Shown here: piece by piece, positions 32,467 to 42,702 of the stretch | Layout of the letters: the number at the start of each line of letters is the position of its first letter | How positions within the stretch are numbered: the stretch's first letter is position 1 | NCBI GenBank assembly: GCA_030424645.1 | Contig: JAUHWP010000001.1 | Coordinates: forward strand, 1-64,000 | Length of the DNA stretch: 64,000 nucleotides | Direction of reading: 5' to 3' | Source of the DNA: Alphaproteobacteria bacterium | GTDB lineage: Bacteria > Pseudomonadota > Alphaproteobacteria > Rhodobacterales > Rhodobacteraceae | The notes under the pieces: model-generated | The model's database searches: none | The model's input: only the letters and a program-made list of their open reading frames with translations | What the model was told of the DNA's origin: nothing | Made by a program: the position numbers and the translations under genes

Positions 32467-33798
32467 ATGCAGGTCACCGAGACCCTGAATGAAGGTCTGA
32501 AACGCGGCTATAAGATTGTGGTTCCGGCCGCTGATCTGGACGCGAAAGTCAACGAAAAGCTGGCTGAAGCGCAGCCCGAAGTCGAAATGAAAGGCTTCCG
32601 CAAGGGTAAAGTGCCGATGGCGCTTTTGAAAAAGCAGTTTGGTCAGCGCCTGATGGGCGAAGCCATGCAGGAAGCTGTCGATGGTGCCATGAGCAAGCAT
32701 TTCGAAGACAGCGGCGATCGCCCGGCGATGCAGCCTGACGTGAAGATGACCAATGAAGACTGGAAAGAAGGCGACGACGTCGAGATCGAGATGAGCTATG
32801 AAGCTCTGCCCGAGATCCCCGAGGTCGACCTGAAAGGCATCACGCTTGAGAAACTGGTCGTGAAGGCCGGTGACGCGGATGTCGAAGAAGCGCTGGGCAG
32901 CCTTGCCGAAACCGCGCAGGACTTCAAAGACCGCAAGAAGGGGTCGAAAGCCAAGGACGGCGACCAGGTCGTGATCGACTTCCTGGGCAAGGTTGACGGC
33001 GAAGCGTTCGACGGCGGTGCGGCGGAAGATTACCCGCTGGCGCTGGGGTCTGGTTCGTTCATTCCGGGCTTCGAAGAGCAACTTGTCGGTGCGAAAGCCG
33101 GTGACGAGGTCGAAGTGAAGGTGACGTTCCCGGCCGAATACGGTGCTGAGAACTTGGCCGGCAAGGATGCCGTGTTCGAGTGCAAGGTGAAAGAGGTCAA
33201 GGAACCCGTTGCCGCCGAGATCAATGACGAGTTGGCCAAGAAGTTCGGTGCAGAAGACCTGGATGCCCTGAAAGGGCAGATTACCGAACGCCTGGAAGCC
33301 GAGTTTTCGGGTGCGGCGCGCGCCGTGATGAAGCGTGGTCTTCTGGACGCGCTGGACAAGTTGGTTGATTTCGATCTGCCGCCGTCGCTTCAGGATGCCG
33401 AAGCCAAGCAGATTGCGCATCAGCTGTGGCACGAGGAAAACCCGGATGTGGAAGGTCACGACCACCCCGAGATCGAGCCGACGGACGAGCACAATAAGCT
33501 GGCCGCGCGCCGCGTGCGTCTTGGTTTGCTGTTGGCCGAACTGGGCCAGAAAGCCGAGATCGAAGTAACCGATGCCGAAATGACCCAGGCGGTCATGAAC
33601 CAGGCGCGCCAATATCCCGGTCAGGAACGCCAGTTCTTCGAATTCGTTCAGCAGAACCCGCAGATGCGCCAGCAAATCCAGGCGCCGTTGTTCGAGGACA
33701 AGGTCATCGACTATGTCTTTGAACTGGCTGAAGTAAGCGAAAAAGAAGTGTCGAAAGACGACCTGCAAAAGGCTGTCGAGGCGCTGGAAGACGAATAA
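32467..33798 (+). CDS. tig: trigger factor
   Basis: [28 protein letters not shown]..., [21 protein letters not shown]-like domain. Confidence 0.97.
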   Translation: MQVTETLNEGLKRGYKIVVPAADLDAKVNEKLAEAQPEVEMKGFRKGKVPMALLKKQFGQRLMGEAMQEAVDGAMSKHFEDSGDRPAMQPDVKMTNEDWKEGDDVEIEMSYEALPEIPEVDLKGITLEKLVVKAGDADVEEALGSLAETAQDFKDRKKGSKAKDGDQVVIDFLGKVDGEAFDGGAAEDYPLALGSGSFIPGFEEQLVGAKAGDEVEVKVTFPAEYGAENLAGKDAVFECKVKEVKEPVAAEINDELAKKFGAEDLDALKGQITERLEAEFSGAARAVMKRGLLDALDKLVDFDLPPSLQDAEAKQIAHQLWHEENPDVEGHDHPEIEPTDEHNKLAARRVRLGLLLAELGQKAEIEVTDAEMTQAVMNQARQYPGQERQFFEFVQQNPQMRQQIQAPLFEDKVIDYVFELAEVSEKEVSKDDLQKAVEALEDE

Positions 33799-33821
33799 GA
33801 CCGGCCTTGCCGTTCAATCAG

Positions 33822-33850
33822 AAAGGCCGCCTGTTCGGGCGGCCTTTTTC
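33822..33850 (+). terminator. intrinsic terminator of tig
   Basis: AAAGGCCGCC tgttcg GGCGGCCTTTTTC. Confidence 0.88.
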
Positions 33851-33866
33851 GTTTGTGGTGGGTGGT

Positions 33867-34364
33867 TCAGCCGGGGCGCAGGCCGGTTTCAACCAGAAGG
33901 CCCTGTCGCTTGGCCTCGTAATAGTAGCCCTTGGCATACCACTTCATCGCGCCTTCGACGCTGCCGCCCGACACGATATAGGCGCCGCGCAGGTATTTGC
34001 CCGCGTATTTAAGGTTCACGTCGGGGTTCAGCAGTTCGTTGGCGGGACCGCGATGGCCCATGGTGCGGGCGGTTTGCGGCAGGATTTGCAACAGCCCCCA
34101 ATACGGCCCGTTGCGCGCCCATGGGCGATGCGTGCTTTCGCGCACCGCCTGACGATGCACCAGTTCGCGCGGGATCTGGTAGTGGTCGGCCCACTTGTTG
34201 ATCAAGGCGCGCAGTTCTGGTGTTTCGTTGGGATAGAGCGGCGGGTTGAACGACCCGCGCACGGTGCTGCGTTTCGTTTTCTCTGCCCGATCTCGCCCCA
34301 TGCAGCCGGACAGGGCAAATGCAGGTAGGGCAAGAAGAAGCGTGCGGCGATGATAATGCGTCAT
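33867..34364 (-). CDS. lytic transglycosylase SLT-domain lipoprotein
   Basis: Lipobox LSGC; AVRESTHRPWARNGPYWGLLQILPQTARTMG; NLKYAGKYLRG. Confidence 0.9.
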   Translation of the reverse strand: MTHYHRRTLLLALPAFALSGCMGRDRAEKTKRSTVRGSFNPPLYPNETPELRALINKWADHYQIPRELVHRQAVRESTHRPWARNGPYWGLLQILPQTARTMGHRGPANELLNPDVNLKYAGKYLRGAYIVSGGSVEGAMKWYAKGYYYEAKRQGLLVETGLRPG

Positions 34365-34410
34365 GGCGTGATATTAGCGTGGTTTGCGGGCAGGGACAGC
34401 GCAATGACGG

Positions 34411-35640
34411 TCATGGGCGGATTGGTGCTTGTTGCCCTGAATCCGGCAGGGCAGGGTTCTGGAGGCTGCTACGGGCCAAGGCGGCGATCAGGTCCGTTCG
34501 CGTGACGATTCCGAGGATTCGTTCATGTTCGATCACCGGCACGGCATCGACATCGCCTTCGGCCATCAAGGGCAGAAGCGCGGCCACGGGGGTGTTTGGA
34601 TTGGCATGGGGAAGGTTTGTGTCCATGATTTCACGGGCGCGTATGGGGGTCGTGCGGTCACGTCGGAGCAAACGCGCCATGGCTTTTGCAAAACGATGGT
34701 CCTGCCGCAACGCTTCGTCCTGACCTTTGGAAATCAGGTGCATCTGAAAGATCACCCCAAGATATTCGTCTTTGTTCTGAACCACGGGCAGTGCGGTGAA
34801 ACGGTGTTGGCGAAACTGCTCAGCAACCTGTGACAGGCTGTCGTCTGGCCGCGCCGTGACAAGGTCTCGCGACATGATGTCGGTGGCGGTCAGTGGACCA
34901 GTCCGATGGGTTGCTGCCTGCATTTCGGCCGCACCGATCAGGCGGGCCAAATCCTCGACCCCAAGGTTGAAGGACTGTCGGTATTTTTCAAGAATACCAG
35001 TTAGTTCGTCTTTGGACAGGTCAAGACGCTCGACTGGCGAAGGGTCGGCTGTGCCATGCGTGTTCGGATCCTCGAACTGACGGAATGGATAGCGGCGCCC
35101 CGTGGCGCGGGCATAGAGTGTCGCAATAACGACAAGCAGGATGGTTCCGGCGGCAACAGGCGTCAGCGCGAAGCGAAAGCCCAGATCGGCCATGGCGTCG
35201 GGGTTCATGGCGGCGGTCATGGCGACGGCGCCGGCCGGAGGATGCACGGCGCGGCACAGACTGGTCAGCGTGATGGTAAGCGCGACCGCCACCGCAATCG
35301 CGATGGCCCGGTCCGGGATGCTCAGGCAGACCGCCACCCCGATCAGGGCGGCGATCATGTTTCCGACAACCGCCGACCACGGTTGTGCAAGCGGCGAGTT
35401 CGGGACCGCGAACAGCAAGACCGAGGTCGCCCCGAACGGGGCGATAAGATAGAGACCCAGCCGCAGGTCGACCGAGGGTGACAGAATGAACAGCCCAGCA
35501 ACCCCCAGCCCCAGAAAGGCACCCAGCCCAGCACGAAACGCTTCGACGGGCGAAGTGGTGGCAATCGCCGGACCGAGCATTCGCAGAATTCCGGATGTGG
35601 TGATCATGGCGCGCCCCTTCCGTGGCGGTTTGAGCGCCAT
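34411..35640 (-). CDS. HPP family membrane protein with C-terminal CBS domain pair
   Basis: N-terminal HPP region (APFGATSVLLFAVPNSPLAQPWSAVVGN, HPPAGAVAMTAA); two CBS motifs. Confidence 0.9.
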   Translation of the reverse strand: MALKPPRKGRAMITTSGILRMLGPAIATTSPVEAFRAGLGAFLGLGVAGLFILSPSVDLRLGLYLIAPFGATSVLLFAVPNSPLAQPWSAVVGNMIAALIGVAVCLSIPDRAIAIAVAVALTITLTSLCRAVHPPAGAVAMTAAMNPDAMADLGFRFALTPVAAGTILLVVIATLYARATGRRYPFRQFEDPNTHGTADPSPVERLDLSKDELTGILEKYRQSFNLGVEDLARLIGAAEMQAATHRTGPLTATDIMSRDLVTARPDDSLSQVAEQFRQHRFTALPVVQNKDEYLGVIFQMHLISKGQDEALRQDHRFAKAMARLLRRDRTTPIRAREIMDTNLPHANPNTPVAALLPLMAEGDVDAVPVIEHERILGIVTRTDLIAALARSSLQNPALPDSGQQAPIRP

Positions 35641-35720
35641 GATGTGTCAAGGCGGTCTGGGGAAGTAAAGGGGGCAGGTGATGTTGGCTGGCCAATTATG
35701 TCGTATTGTGCAGGCAACAA

Positions 35721-35750
35721 AAAAGGCCGCCCTGATCAGAGCGGCCTTTT
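35721..35750 (-). terminator. intrinsic terminator downstream of rplI
   Basis: AAAAGGCCGC cctgatcaga GCGGCCTTTT, near-perfect dyad, poly-T on the minus strand. Confidence 0.8.
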
Positions 35751-35770
35751 AGTGATCTTGCGGCGAGGGA

Positions 35771-36400
35771 TCAGTCCTCGTCCGATGCCTCGTCGTCAGC
35801 GGCTTCTTCCTCGACGGCTTCGGCCAGATCTTCGTCTTCCGACGTGGCGGCGCCGATGTCGTCGAACAGCTCGGCGATTTCGAACTCGGCCTCGGCTTCA
35901 GCTTCGGCGGCGAGCTCCTGAATCGATTTGCCGGAGGCTTGCAGTTCGGCTTCTTCCTGCGAGCGGGCGACGTTCAGGTTGATTTCAACTTCGACCTCGG
36001 GGTGCAGGACGACGTGCACGGCGTGCAGGCCCAGCTCTTTGATCGGGGCTTTCAGAGCAACCTGTTTCTTGTCCAGCGAGAAGCCGGCTTCGGTGGCGAC
36101 ATCTGCGGCGTCACGCGGAGTGACCGAGCCGTAGAGAGCACCAGCGTCCGAGGCCGAGCGAATCACGATGAACTGTTCGCCGTCCAACTTGGCGGCCAGT
36201 GCTTCGGCTTCTTTCTTGGTTTCCAGATTGCGCGCCTCAAGCTGCGCTTTCTGTGCTTCGAACGAGGCGATGTTGGCGTCGGATGCCGACAGGGCCTTGC
36301 CCTGGGGCAGCAGGAAGTTGCGGGCAAAGCCCGGCTTCACGTCGACGACGTCGCCCATCTGACCAAGTTTGGCCACACGTTCCAGAAGGATAACTTGCAT
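35771..36400 (-). CDS. rplI: 50S ribosomal protein L9, long acidic C-terminal tail
   Basis: [37 protein letters not shown]. Confidence 0.97.
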   Translation of the reverse strand: MQVILLERVAKLGQMGDVVDVKPGFARNFLLPQGKALSASDANIASFEAQKAQLEARNLETKKEAEALAAKLDGEQFIVIRSASDAGALYGSVTPRDAADVATEAGFSLDKKQVALKAPIKELGLHAVHVVLHPEVEVEINLNVARSQEEAELQASGKSIQELAAEAEAEAEFEIAELFDDIGAATSEDEDLAEAVEEEAADDEASDED

Positions 36401-36412
36401 GATCAGATCTCC

Positions 36413-36640
36413 TTACTTCACGGCGTAGGGAAGCAGGGCGAGGAAGCGGGCGCGTTTGATGGCGCGCGACAGTTCGCGTTGCTTCTTGGCCGACACAGCG
36501 GTGATCCGCGAGGGGACGATCTTGCCACGCTCAGAGATGTAACGCTGCAGAAGGCGCGTGTCTTTATAGTCGATCTGCGGCGCGTTGTCGCCCGAGAAGG
36601 GGCATACTTTGCGACGGCGGAAAAATGGTTTGGCTGCCAT
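36413..36640 (-). CDS. rpsR: 30S ribosomal protein S18
   Basis: [67 protein letters not shown]. Confidence 0.97.
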   Translation of the reverse strand: MAAKPFFRRRKVCPFSGDNAPQIDYKDTRLLQRYISERGKIVPSRITAVSAKKQRELSRAIKRARFLALLPYAVK

Positions 36641-36659
36641 GGGTTAGATCCTTTCGAAC

Positions 36660-37016
36660 TTAGCGGTCACGGCCACGGCGGTCGCCGCGTTCGTCGCGCT
36701 TTTGCATTTGGATCGACGGACCTTCGGCGTGTTCGTCAACCTTGATCGTCAGAACGCGCATGACATCGTCATGCAGGCGCATCAGGCGTTCCATTTCCTG
36801 AACGGCCGGTGCCGGGGCATCGGTTTTCAGGAAGGCATAGTGACCCTTGCGGTTCTTGTTGATCTTGTAGGCCATCGTTTTGACGCCCCAGTACTCGCTT
36901 TCAACGACTTTACCGCCGTTGTCACCCAGCACGGTGCCAAAATGTTCGATGAGGTTTTCAGCTTGCGTATTGGACAAGTCCTGACGCGAGATGAAGACAT
37001 GCTCGTAAAGCGGCAT
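36660..37016 (-). CDS. rpsF: 30S ribosomal protein S6
   Basis: MPLYEHVFISRQDLSNTQAENLIEHFGTVLGDNGGKVVESEYWGVKTMAYKINKNRKGHY. Confidence 0.97.
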   Translation of the reverse strand: MPLYEHVFISRQDLSNTQAENLIEHFGTVLGDNGGKVVESEYWGVKTMAYKINKNRKGHYAFLKTDAPAPAVQEMERLMRLHDDVMRVLTIKVDEHAEGPSIQMQKRDERGDRRGRDR

Positions 37017-37357
37017 GTGAGCTCCAGTTCTTTTTTCAAGCGCGCTTCAAAGGATGGGGTCTTGCGCCTTTCCGCCCCCATCCACGAGAGGCCACGCGGT
37101 TCATAAACACACGGAAAGGACGGTGCCTTATACACGTATGCCCCGGTGGTGCAAGGTTGTTTCGGTCGGGTGTGCGGCCTGCGGCACCATGGGCCGCTCC
37201 GCAACCGATCCCAAAGCGTTAACCATGTCATTGCCCGCGAAAGACCTGACATGTGCCCTAATCCCGTCACAGTTGCGTGCGAGCCATTTGGCTAAGGGAA
37301 AAGTGGCGTTTTCGTTGTCGATCCCGGTGGCATTGAATTGAAAAGGGCGGCTCAACG

Positions 37358-38008
37358 ATGCACGGTAGCACTCAACACACCAACCAATCCGATACAGCCG
37401 GTCAGAACCGGGGCGGTCCGGCGATTGTTCAGGCCCCTTGGGGGTATCGGTTGAGCGCGGTGGGGGCGGAAGCCGGTTTGTTGCGGATTACCCACGCTGC
37501 GGGCCGGTTTGTCGGTCTGGTTCTTTTGCTGATCATCGCGGGTGTCTGGTCCTATTCGGCAAACGCCTTTGCCGATCCGCTGATCATGGCGATGAAGCTT
37601 GGGCTGACCGGCCTTCTGTTCGTCGTCGGATGGATGTTGTTTTGGTATGGCCGCGATGCGCGCAAGGTCGAGGCCCAGGTGGACCTTGAGGGGTGTGAAC
37701 TGCGGATCGGGCACAGGGACGGTCTGAACCGGTTTCGGGCCGAGACCCGCATTCCGTTCAGCGACATCGGATCCTTTCTGATCCTGCGCACCAATGACGG
37801 CCCCGGCAATGCGGCGCTGTATGCGCGGATCGGCAGCGGGATGGACGCCTATGAGGTGATCGAGGGAAGCGAGGCGGCGCTGGAGCCGATACAGGCACGG
37901 CTTGTGACGGATCTGACCGGCGAGCGGCGCAAACGCGATCCGAAGAACCGCAGGATTTCGCGGGTCACAGGCAATGCGATTTCGCTGGCGCGGGTGTCGG
38001 CCCCGTAA
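37358..38008 (+). CDS. hypothetical two-TM membrane protein
   Basis: 216 aa, two TM segments (FVGLVLLLIIAGVWSYSA, LGLTGLLFVVGWMLFWYG) and a soluble C-terminus. Confidence 0.7.
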   Translation: MHGSTQHTNQSDTAGQNRGGPAIVQAPWGYRLSAVGAEAGLLRITHAAGRFVGLVLLLIIAGVWSYSANAFADPLIMAMKLGLTGLLFVVGWMLFWYGRDARKVEAQVDLEGCELRIGHRDGLNRFRAETRIPFSDIGSFLILRTNDGPGNAALYARIGSGMDAYEVIEGSEAALEPIQARLVTDLTGERRKRDPKNRRISRVTGNAISLARVSAP

Positions 38009-38141
38009 ACCAGCCATAAGGCGAACCGGATCGGCGTGCGTCTTGACTGGCGGGCGCCGGTTTCCATTTCTGGCAAAGCGGATTGCACCAACCGGTCCTG
38101 CGCGCTATGCCCGTTGGGAAAGCTTAGCAACAGGAGAGCCC

Positions 38142-39083
38142 ATGAGCCGCGCATTCGTATTTCCCGGGCAGGGCGCCCAGAGCATCGGGATGGGCAAAGC
38201 CCTTGCCGACGCCTATCCGACGGCCAAGGCCGTGTTCGACGAGGTGGACGACGCCCTTGGTGAGAAGCTGTCGGCGCTGGTCTGGGAGGGCGAACAAGAG
38301 GCTTTGACACTGACGCAGAACGCGCAACCCGCGCTGATGGCGACGTCTTTGGCGGCCATGCGGGCGCTGGAAGCCGAAGGCGTTTCGGTCGAGGCGGCAT
38401 CTTATGTCGCCGGGCATTCGCTGGGCGAATACTCGGCGCTGGCGGCGGCGGGCACGTTCACGATTGCCGACACCGCGCGCTTGTTGCGAGCACGCGGCAA
38501 AGCCATGCAAGAGGCGGTTCCGGTCGGCATCGGTGCCATGGCTGCGCTTCTTGGTCTGGATTTCGAAACCGCGGAAGCCGTGGCCCTGGAAGCCGCCCAC
38601 GATCAGGTGTGCCAGGCCGCCAATGACAATGATCCGGCACAGGTGGTTGTGTCCGGCCACAAGGAAGCAGTGGAACGCGCCGTCGAAATTGCAAAGGCCA
38701 AAGGCGCACGCCGTGCGGTCCTGCTGCCAGTCAGCGCGCCCTTCCATTGCGCGCTGATGCAACCAGCCGCAGAAGCCATGGCCGAAGCGTTGTCGCATGT
38801 CGAGATGGAGCGTCCGGCGGTGCCCTTGGTCGCCAATGTGCGCGCAGCGGCGATTTCCGACCCGACCACGATCCGGTCGCTGCTGGTCGAGCAGGTGACC
38901 GGTTCGGTCCGCTGGCGCGAAAGCGTCGCTTGGATGGCAGCGCAGGGCGTGACCGAGATCTGGGAGATCGGCGCCGGCAAGGCGTTGTCCGGCATGATCC
39001 GGCGGATTGCGAAAGATGTTGAAACACGCGCTGTAGGCACGCCCGAAGACGTGGCCGCCGCGGTCGAGGCGCTGAATGGGTGA
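38142..39083 (+). CDS. fabD: malonyl CoA-ACP transacylase
   Basis: MSRAFVFPGQGAQSIGMGKAL, GHSLGEYSALAAAG. Confidence 0.97.
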   Translation: MSRAFVFPGQGAQSIGMGKALADAYPTAKAVFDEVDDALGEKLSALVWEGEQEALTLTQNAQPALMATSLAAMRALEAEGVSVEAASYVAGHSLGEYSALAAAGTFTIADTARLLRARGKAMQEAVPVGIGAMAALLGLDFETAEAVALEAAHDQVCQAANDNDPAQVVVSGHKEAVERAVEIAKAKGARRAVLLPVSAPFHCALMQPAAEAMAEALSHVEMERPAVPLVANVRAAAISDPTTIRSLLVEQVTGSVRWRESVAWMAAQGVTEIWEIGAGKALSGMIRRIAKDVETRAVGTPEDVAAAVEALNG

Positions 39084-39165
39084 GCGGGTGCGGGGATTTT
39101 CGAGAATCCCTGTCATTCCCTTCGACGGGAATGGAGCCTGACGGGATATGAAGAAGGAACGATAA

Positions 39166-39903
39166 ATGTTTGATCTGTCTGGAAAGAATGCGCTGGTCAC
39201 GGGGGCTTCGGGCGGCATTGGCGGGGCCATCGCCAAGGCGCTTCACGCAGCGGGTGCGACCGTGGCGTTGTCCGGCACCCGTGTTGAACCGCTTGAGGCT
39301 TTGGCCGCCGAACTGGGAGAGCGGGCCCATGTTCTGCCTTGCAACCTGTCGGATGGTGCGGCCGTAGATGCCCTGCCGAAACAGGCCGTCGAGGCGATGG
39401 GGTCCGTCGATATTCTGGTAAACAACGCCGGGATCACACGGGACCAGATTTTCATGCGCATGTCGGATGAGGAATGGGATAGCGTGATCAATGTCAATCT
39501 GACCTCGACCATGCGGCTGTGTCGGGGCGTCATGCGCCCGATGATGAAATCGCGCTGGGGGCGGATCGTCAACATCAGCTCGATCGTTGGTGCGACCGGC
39601 AATCCGGGGCAGGTGAACTATGCCGCGTCAAAGGCGGGTATGGTCGGCCTGACAAAATCCATAGCCTACGAGGTTGCCAGCCGCGGCATTACGGCGAACT
39701 GCGTGGCCCCCGGTTTCATCGCGACGGCAATGACCGACAAGCTGACCGAGGACCAGAAAGACAAGATCAACGCGCAAATCCCCGCCGCCCGGATGGGAAC
39801 CCCGGAAGAGATCGCGGCGGCCGTGCTTTATCTTGCGTCGGCTGAGGCGGGCTATACCACTGGCGCCACAATCCATGTGAACGGTGGAATGGCAATGTTA
39901 TGA
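39166..39903 (+). CDS. fabG: 3-oxoacyl-ACP reductase
   Basis: VTGASGGIGGAIAKALHAAG, NNAGITRDQIFMRMSDEEWDSVINVNLTS, YAASKAGMVGLTKS. Confidence 0.97.
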   Translation: MFDLSGKNALVTGASGGIGGAIAKALHAAGATVALSGTRVEPLEALAAELGERAHVLPCNLSDGAAVDALPKQAVEAMGSVDILVNNAGITRDQIFMRMSDEEWDSVINVNLTSTMRLCRGVMRPMMKSRWGRIVNISSIVGATGNPGQVNYAASKAGMVGLTKSIAYEVASRGITANCVAPGFIATAMTDKLTEDQKDKINAQIPAARMGTPEEIAAAVLYLASAEAGYTTGATIHVNGGMAML

Positions 39904-40113
39904 CGGGGTTGGCCGGGTGGGAACGCCGGGCCACCTGACCTATTGAAGGTCTAAAGCGTTTGCCTATCTAATGCGATGTGCTATAGGCGGCGCATGTTTT
40001 TCTCCAACATACCTTTCGGGGTGGGGGATATTGGCGTAACACGCTGTAAACTAAGTGGCCCATCCCGGGTCTATCGAAAAAGGCCATGTGCCTGAAAAAC
40101 GTGAGGATTCATC

Positions 40114-40347
40114 ATGAGCGACGTCGCAGATCGCGTGAAAAAAATCGTTGTTGAGCACCTGGGTGTGGAAGAGGACAAGGTAACGGAATCGGCCTCGTTC
40201 ATCGACGACCTGGGCGCAGACAGCCTGGACACCGTCGAACTGGTCATGGCTTTCGAAGAAGAGTTCGGGATCGAGATCCCGGACGATGCAGCTGAGACCA
40301 TTCAGACTTTCGGCGACGCCGTGAAATTCATCTCGGAAGCTGTCTAA
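40114..40347 (+). CDS. acpP: acyl carrier protein
   Basis: [61 protein letters not shown]. Confidence 0.98.
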   Translation: MSDVADRVKKIVVEHLGVEEDKVTESASFIDDLGADSLDTVELVMAFEEEFGIEIPDDAAETIQTFGDAVKFISEAV

Positions 40348-40369
40348 GCTTTCAGGATTATCCATCCCG

Positions 40370-40405
40370 GAAACGGCCTGCCATTCGGCGGGCCGTTTCT
40401 TTTTG
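40370..40405 (+). terminator. intrinsic terminator of acpP
   Basis: GAAACGGCCtGC cattcg GCgGGCCGTTTCTTTTT. Confidence 0.88.
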
Positions 40406-40522
40406 TGACGGTTTCTTTGGTCCACGCCGCTTTCGGTGTGCATTCAGCCGAATTTGGTCACGCTCGCGGGGATATGGTATTGTTTCACTAAACCACCGAT
40501 GGTTTGGCGAAGGAGGCGATCC

Positions 40523-41266
40523 ATGATCATCTATCCTACACTTGAGTTGCAGAACGGGCGTTGCGTGACGCTGCATCGTGGGCGCCTTGAAGAGCCCTCG
40601 ATATGGCATGTGGATCCGGTGGAAACGGCGCAAGGTTTCGCAGAGGCGGGAGCCGAGTGGATACATGTCACCGATTTCGATGCGGTGGATGGCACCGGAG
40701 AAAACACTGCGCTGATCGAAACCATAATCGAACACACAGGCTGCTCGGTCCAGGTCGCGGGCGGTATTCGCACCCGCGACAGGGTTGAAAGCTGGATCGA
40801 CAAGGGGGCCGGGCGGATCGTGCTGGGCACCATTGCCGCGCGCGACCCGGCCATGGTGAAAGAGCTTGCCAACCGTCATCCCGACCAGATCGTGTTGGCG
40901 GCCGATGTCTGGCAGGGCCAATTGATGACCGACGGTTGGCGCAATCCCGTGGCCATCACGCCCGAGGATTTTCTGGCGTCCTATGCCGATCTGCCCCTGG
41001 CCAGCGTGTTGATCACCGATATTGACAGTGACATTGAACAGCCGGATGCACAGCTGGGTTTGTTGAGCAAGCTGGCCGGATTGACCCGTCATCAGGTGAT
41101 TGCTGCGGGAACCGTGCACGAGCTGGACGATGTGGCGCGGCTGAAATACATCCCCAATATCGCGGGCACTTTGATCGGACGTGCGCTGTTCTCGAAAAAC
41201 GTGGATCTGGGCGAGGCACTCGCGGTGGCACGCCCGGCCCCTGAACCCAAGGCAGAGTTCATCTGA
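40523..41266 (+). CDS. HisA/HisF-related TIM-barrel protein (divergent HisA paralogue)
   Basis: MIIYPTLELQNGRCVTLHRG, VAGGIRTRDRVESWIDKGAGRIVLGTIAARDPAMVKEL, LAADVWQGQLMTDGWR resemble HisA but with altered catalytic motifs. Confidence 0.85.
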   Translation: MIIYPTLELQNGRCVTLHRGRLEEPSIWHVDPVETAQGFAEAGAEWIHVTDFDAVDGTGENTALIETIIEHTGCSVQVAGGIRTRDRVESWIDKGAGRIVLGTIAARDPAMVKELANRHPDQIVLAADVWQGQLMTDGWRNPVAITPEDFLASYADLPLASVLITDIDSDIEQPDAQLGLLSKLAGLTRHQVIAAGTVHELDDVARLKYIPNIAGTLIGRALFSKNVDLGEALAVARPAPEPKAEFI

Positions 41267-41283
41267 GGCGCGTGAAAACAAGG

Positions 41284-41311
41284 GGTTGGCCGGTGCGACC
41301 GGCCAACCTTT
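41284..41311 (+). terminator. intrinsic-type hairpin after the HisA-like gene
   Basis: GGTTGGCCGGT-gcg-ACCGGCCAACC perfect 11-bp stem followed by TTTG. Confidence 0.75.
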
Positions 41312-41439
41312 GATATCTGCTCTACCGGGCAGGATGGCAATGTTCGGCTTTTAGCCGACAGGTAGAATTCGTCTTGCCCCGACCGGCCCAGCCGCGCTAT
41401 CACCCTGTGACATTTGAAAACCTGGGAAAGGGCAGCAAA

Positions 41440-42702
41440 ATGCGTCGAGTGGTCGTGACAGGTCTGGGTATGGTTTCGCCTCTTGCGTGCGGGGTCGAGG
41501 AAACCTGGAAACGCATTCTGGATGGGCAGTCGGGCGCGGGTCCGATCACCAAGTTCGATGCGTCACGCGTGGCCACCAAATATGCCTGCGAAGTTCCGCT
41601 GGGCGACGGGTCGGACGGCACGTTCAACCCCGATGACTGGATGGAGCCGAAAGAGCGTCGCAAGGTCGATGATTTCATCCTGTACGGGCTGGCTGCGGCG
41701 GAAATGGCTGTAAAAGATGCCGACTGGTTGCCGGAGGATGAAGAAAGCCGGTTGCGCACGGGCGTGATGATCGGATCGGGGATCGGTGGCCTGGCGACCA
41801 TTGCCGAAACGTCGATCACGCTGAACGAGCGGGGCCCGCGCCGCGTGTCGCCGTTCTTTATTCCCGGTTCGTTGATCAACCTGGTGTCCGGCCAGGTGTC
41901 GATCAAGTTCGGCTTCAAGGGGCCGAACCATTCTGTCGTCACCGCCTGTTCGACCGGTGCGCACGCGATTGGCGATGCGTCGCGGCTGATTCAGACGGGT
42001 GATGCGGATGTGATGATTGCCGGTGGCGCAGAAGCCGCGATTTGCGAGCTTGGGATCGCCGGGTTCAACGCGTGCAAAGCGCTGTCCACCAAGGCCCAGA
42101 ACAACCCGCAAGCGGCCAGCCGTCCCTATGACGTCGATCGTGATGGCTTCGTGATGGGGGAAGGCGCTGGAATTGTTGTTCTGGAAGAATACGAGCACGC
42201 CAAGGCCCGCGGCGCAAAGATATATGCCGAGGTGTTGGGCTATGGTCTGTCGGGCGACGCCTATCACATCACTGCCCCGTCCGAGGATGGCGATGGGGGC
42301 TTTCGCGCGATGAAAGCCGCGCTGGCCAAGGCAGGGCTGGAGCCGTCTGAGATCGACTATATCAATGCGCATGGCACCTCGACCATGGCGGATACGATTG
42401 AACTGGCGGCGGTCGAACGTCTGCTGGGGGATGCGGCGGAAAAAGCGACGATGAGTTCCACGAAGAGCTCAATCGGGCACCTGCTGGGGGCCGCGGGTGC
42501 CGTCGAGGCGATTTTCTGCATCCTGGCATTGCGTGATCAGATCGCACCGCCGACGATCAATCTGGACAGCCCTGCCGTCGAGCCGCGCCTTAGCCTTGCC
42601 GCGAACAAGGCCGAGCCGCGTGAGATCAATACGGTTCTGTCCAACAGCTTTGGTTTTGGCGGCACCAATGCAAGCCTGATCATGGGCAAGGTCTCTGACT
42701 GA
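41440..42702 (+). CDS. fabF: beta-ketoacyl-ACP synthase II
   Basis: MRRVVVTGLGMVSPLACGVEETW, VTACSTGAHAIGDA, INAHGTSTMADT. Confidence 0.97.
   Translation: MRRVVVTGLGMVSPLACGVEETWKRILDGQSGAGPITKFDASRVATKYACEVPLGDGSDGTFNPDDWMEPKERRKVDDFILYGLAAAEMAVKDADWLPEDEESRLRTGVMIGSGIGGLATIAETSITLNERGPRRVSPFFIPGSLINLVSGQVSIKFGFKGPNHSVVTACSTGAHAIGDASRLIQTGDADVMIAGGAEAAICELGIAGFNACKALSTKAQNNPQAASRPYDVDRDGFVMGEGAGIVVLEEYEHAKARGAKIYAEVLGYGLSGDAYHITAPSEDGDGGFRAMKAALAKAGLEPSEIDYINAHGTSTMADTIELAAVERLLGDAAEKATMSSTKSSIGHLLGAAGAVEAIFCILALRDQIAPPTINLDSPAVEPRLSLAANKAEPREINTVLSNSFGFGGTNASLIMGKVSD

Noticed and set aside
32233-33768. 511-aa ORF antisense to tRNA-Leu and tig
   Set aside because: Mirror frame of tig and covers the tRNA; no plausible domain.
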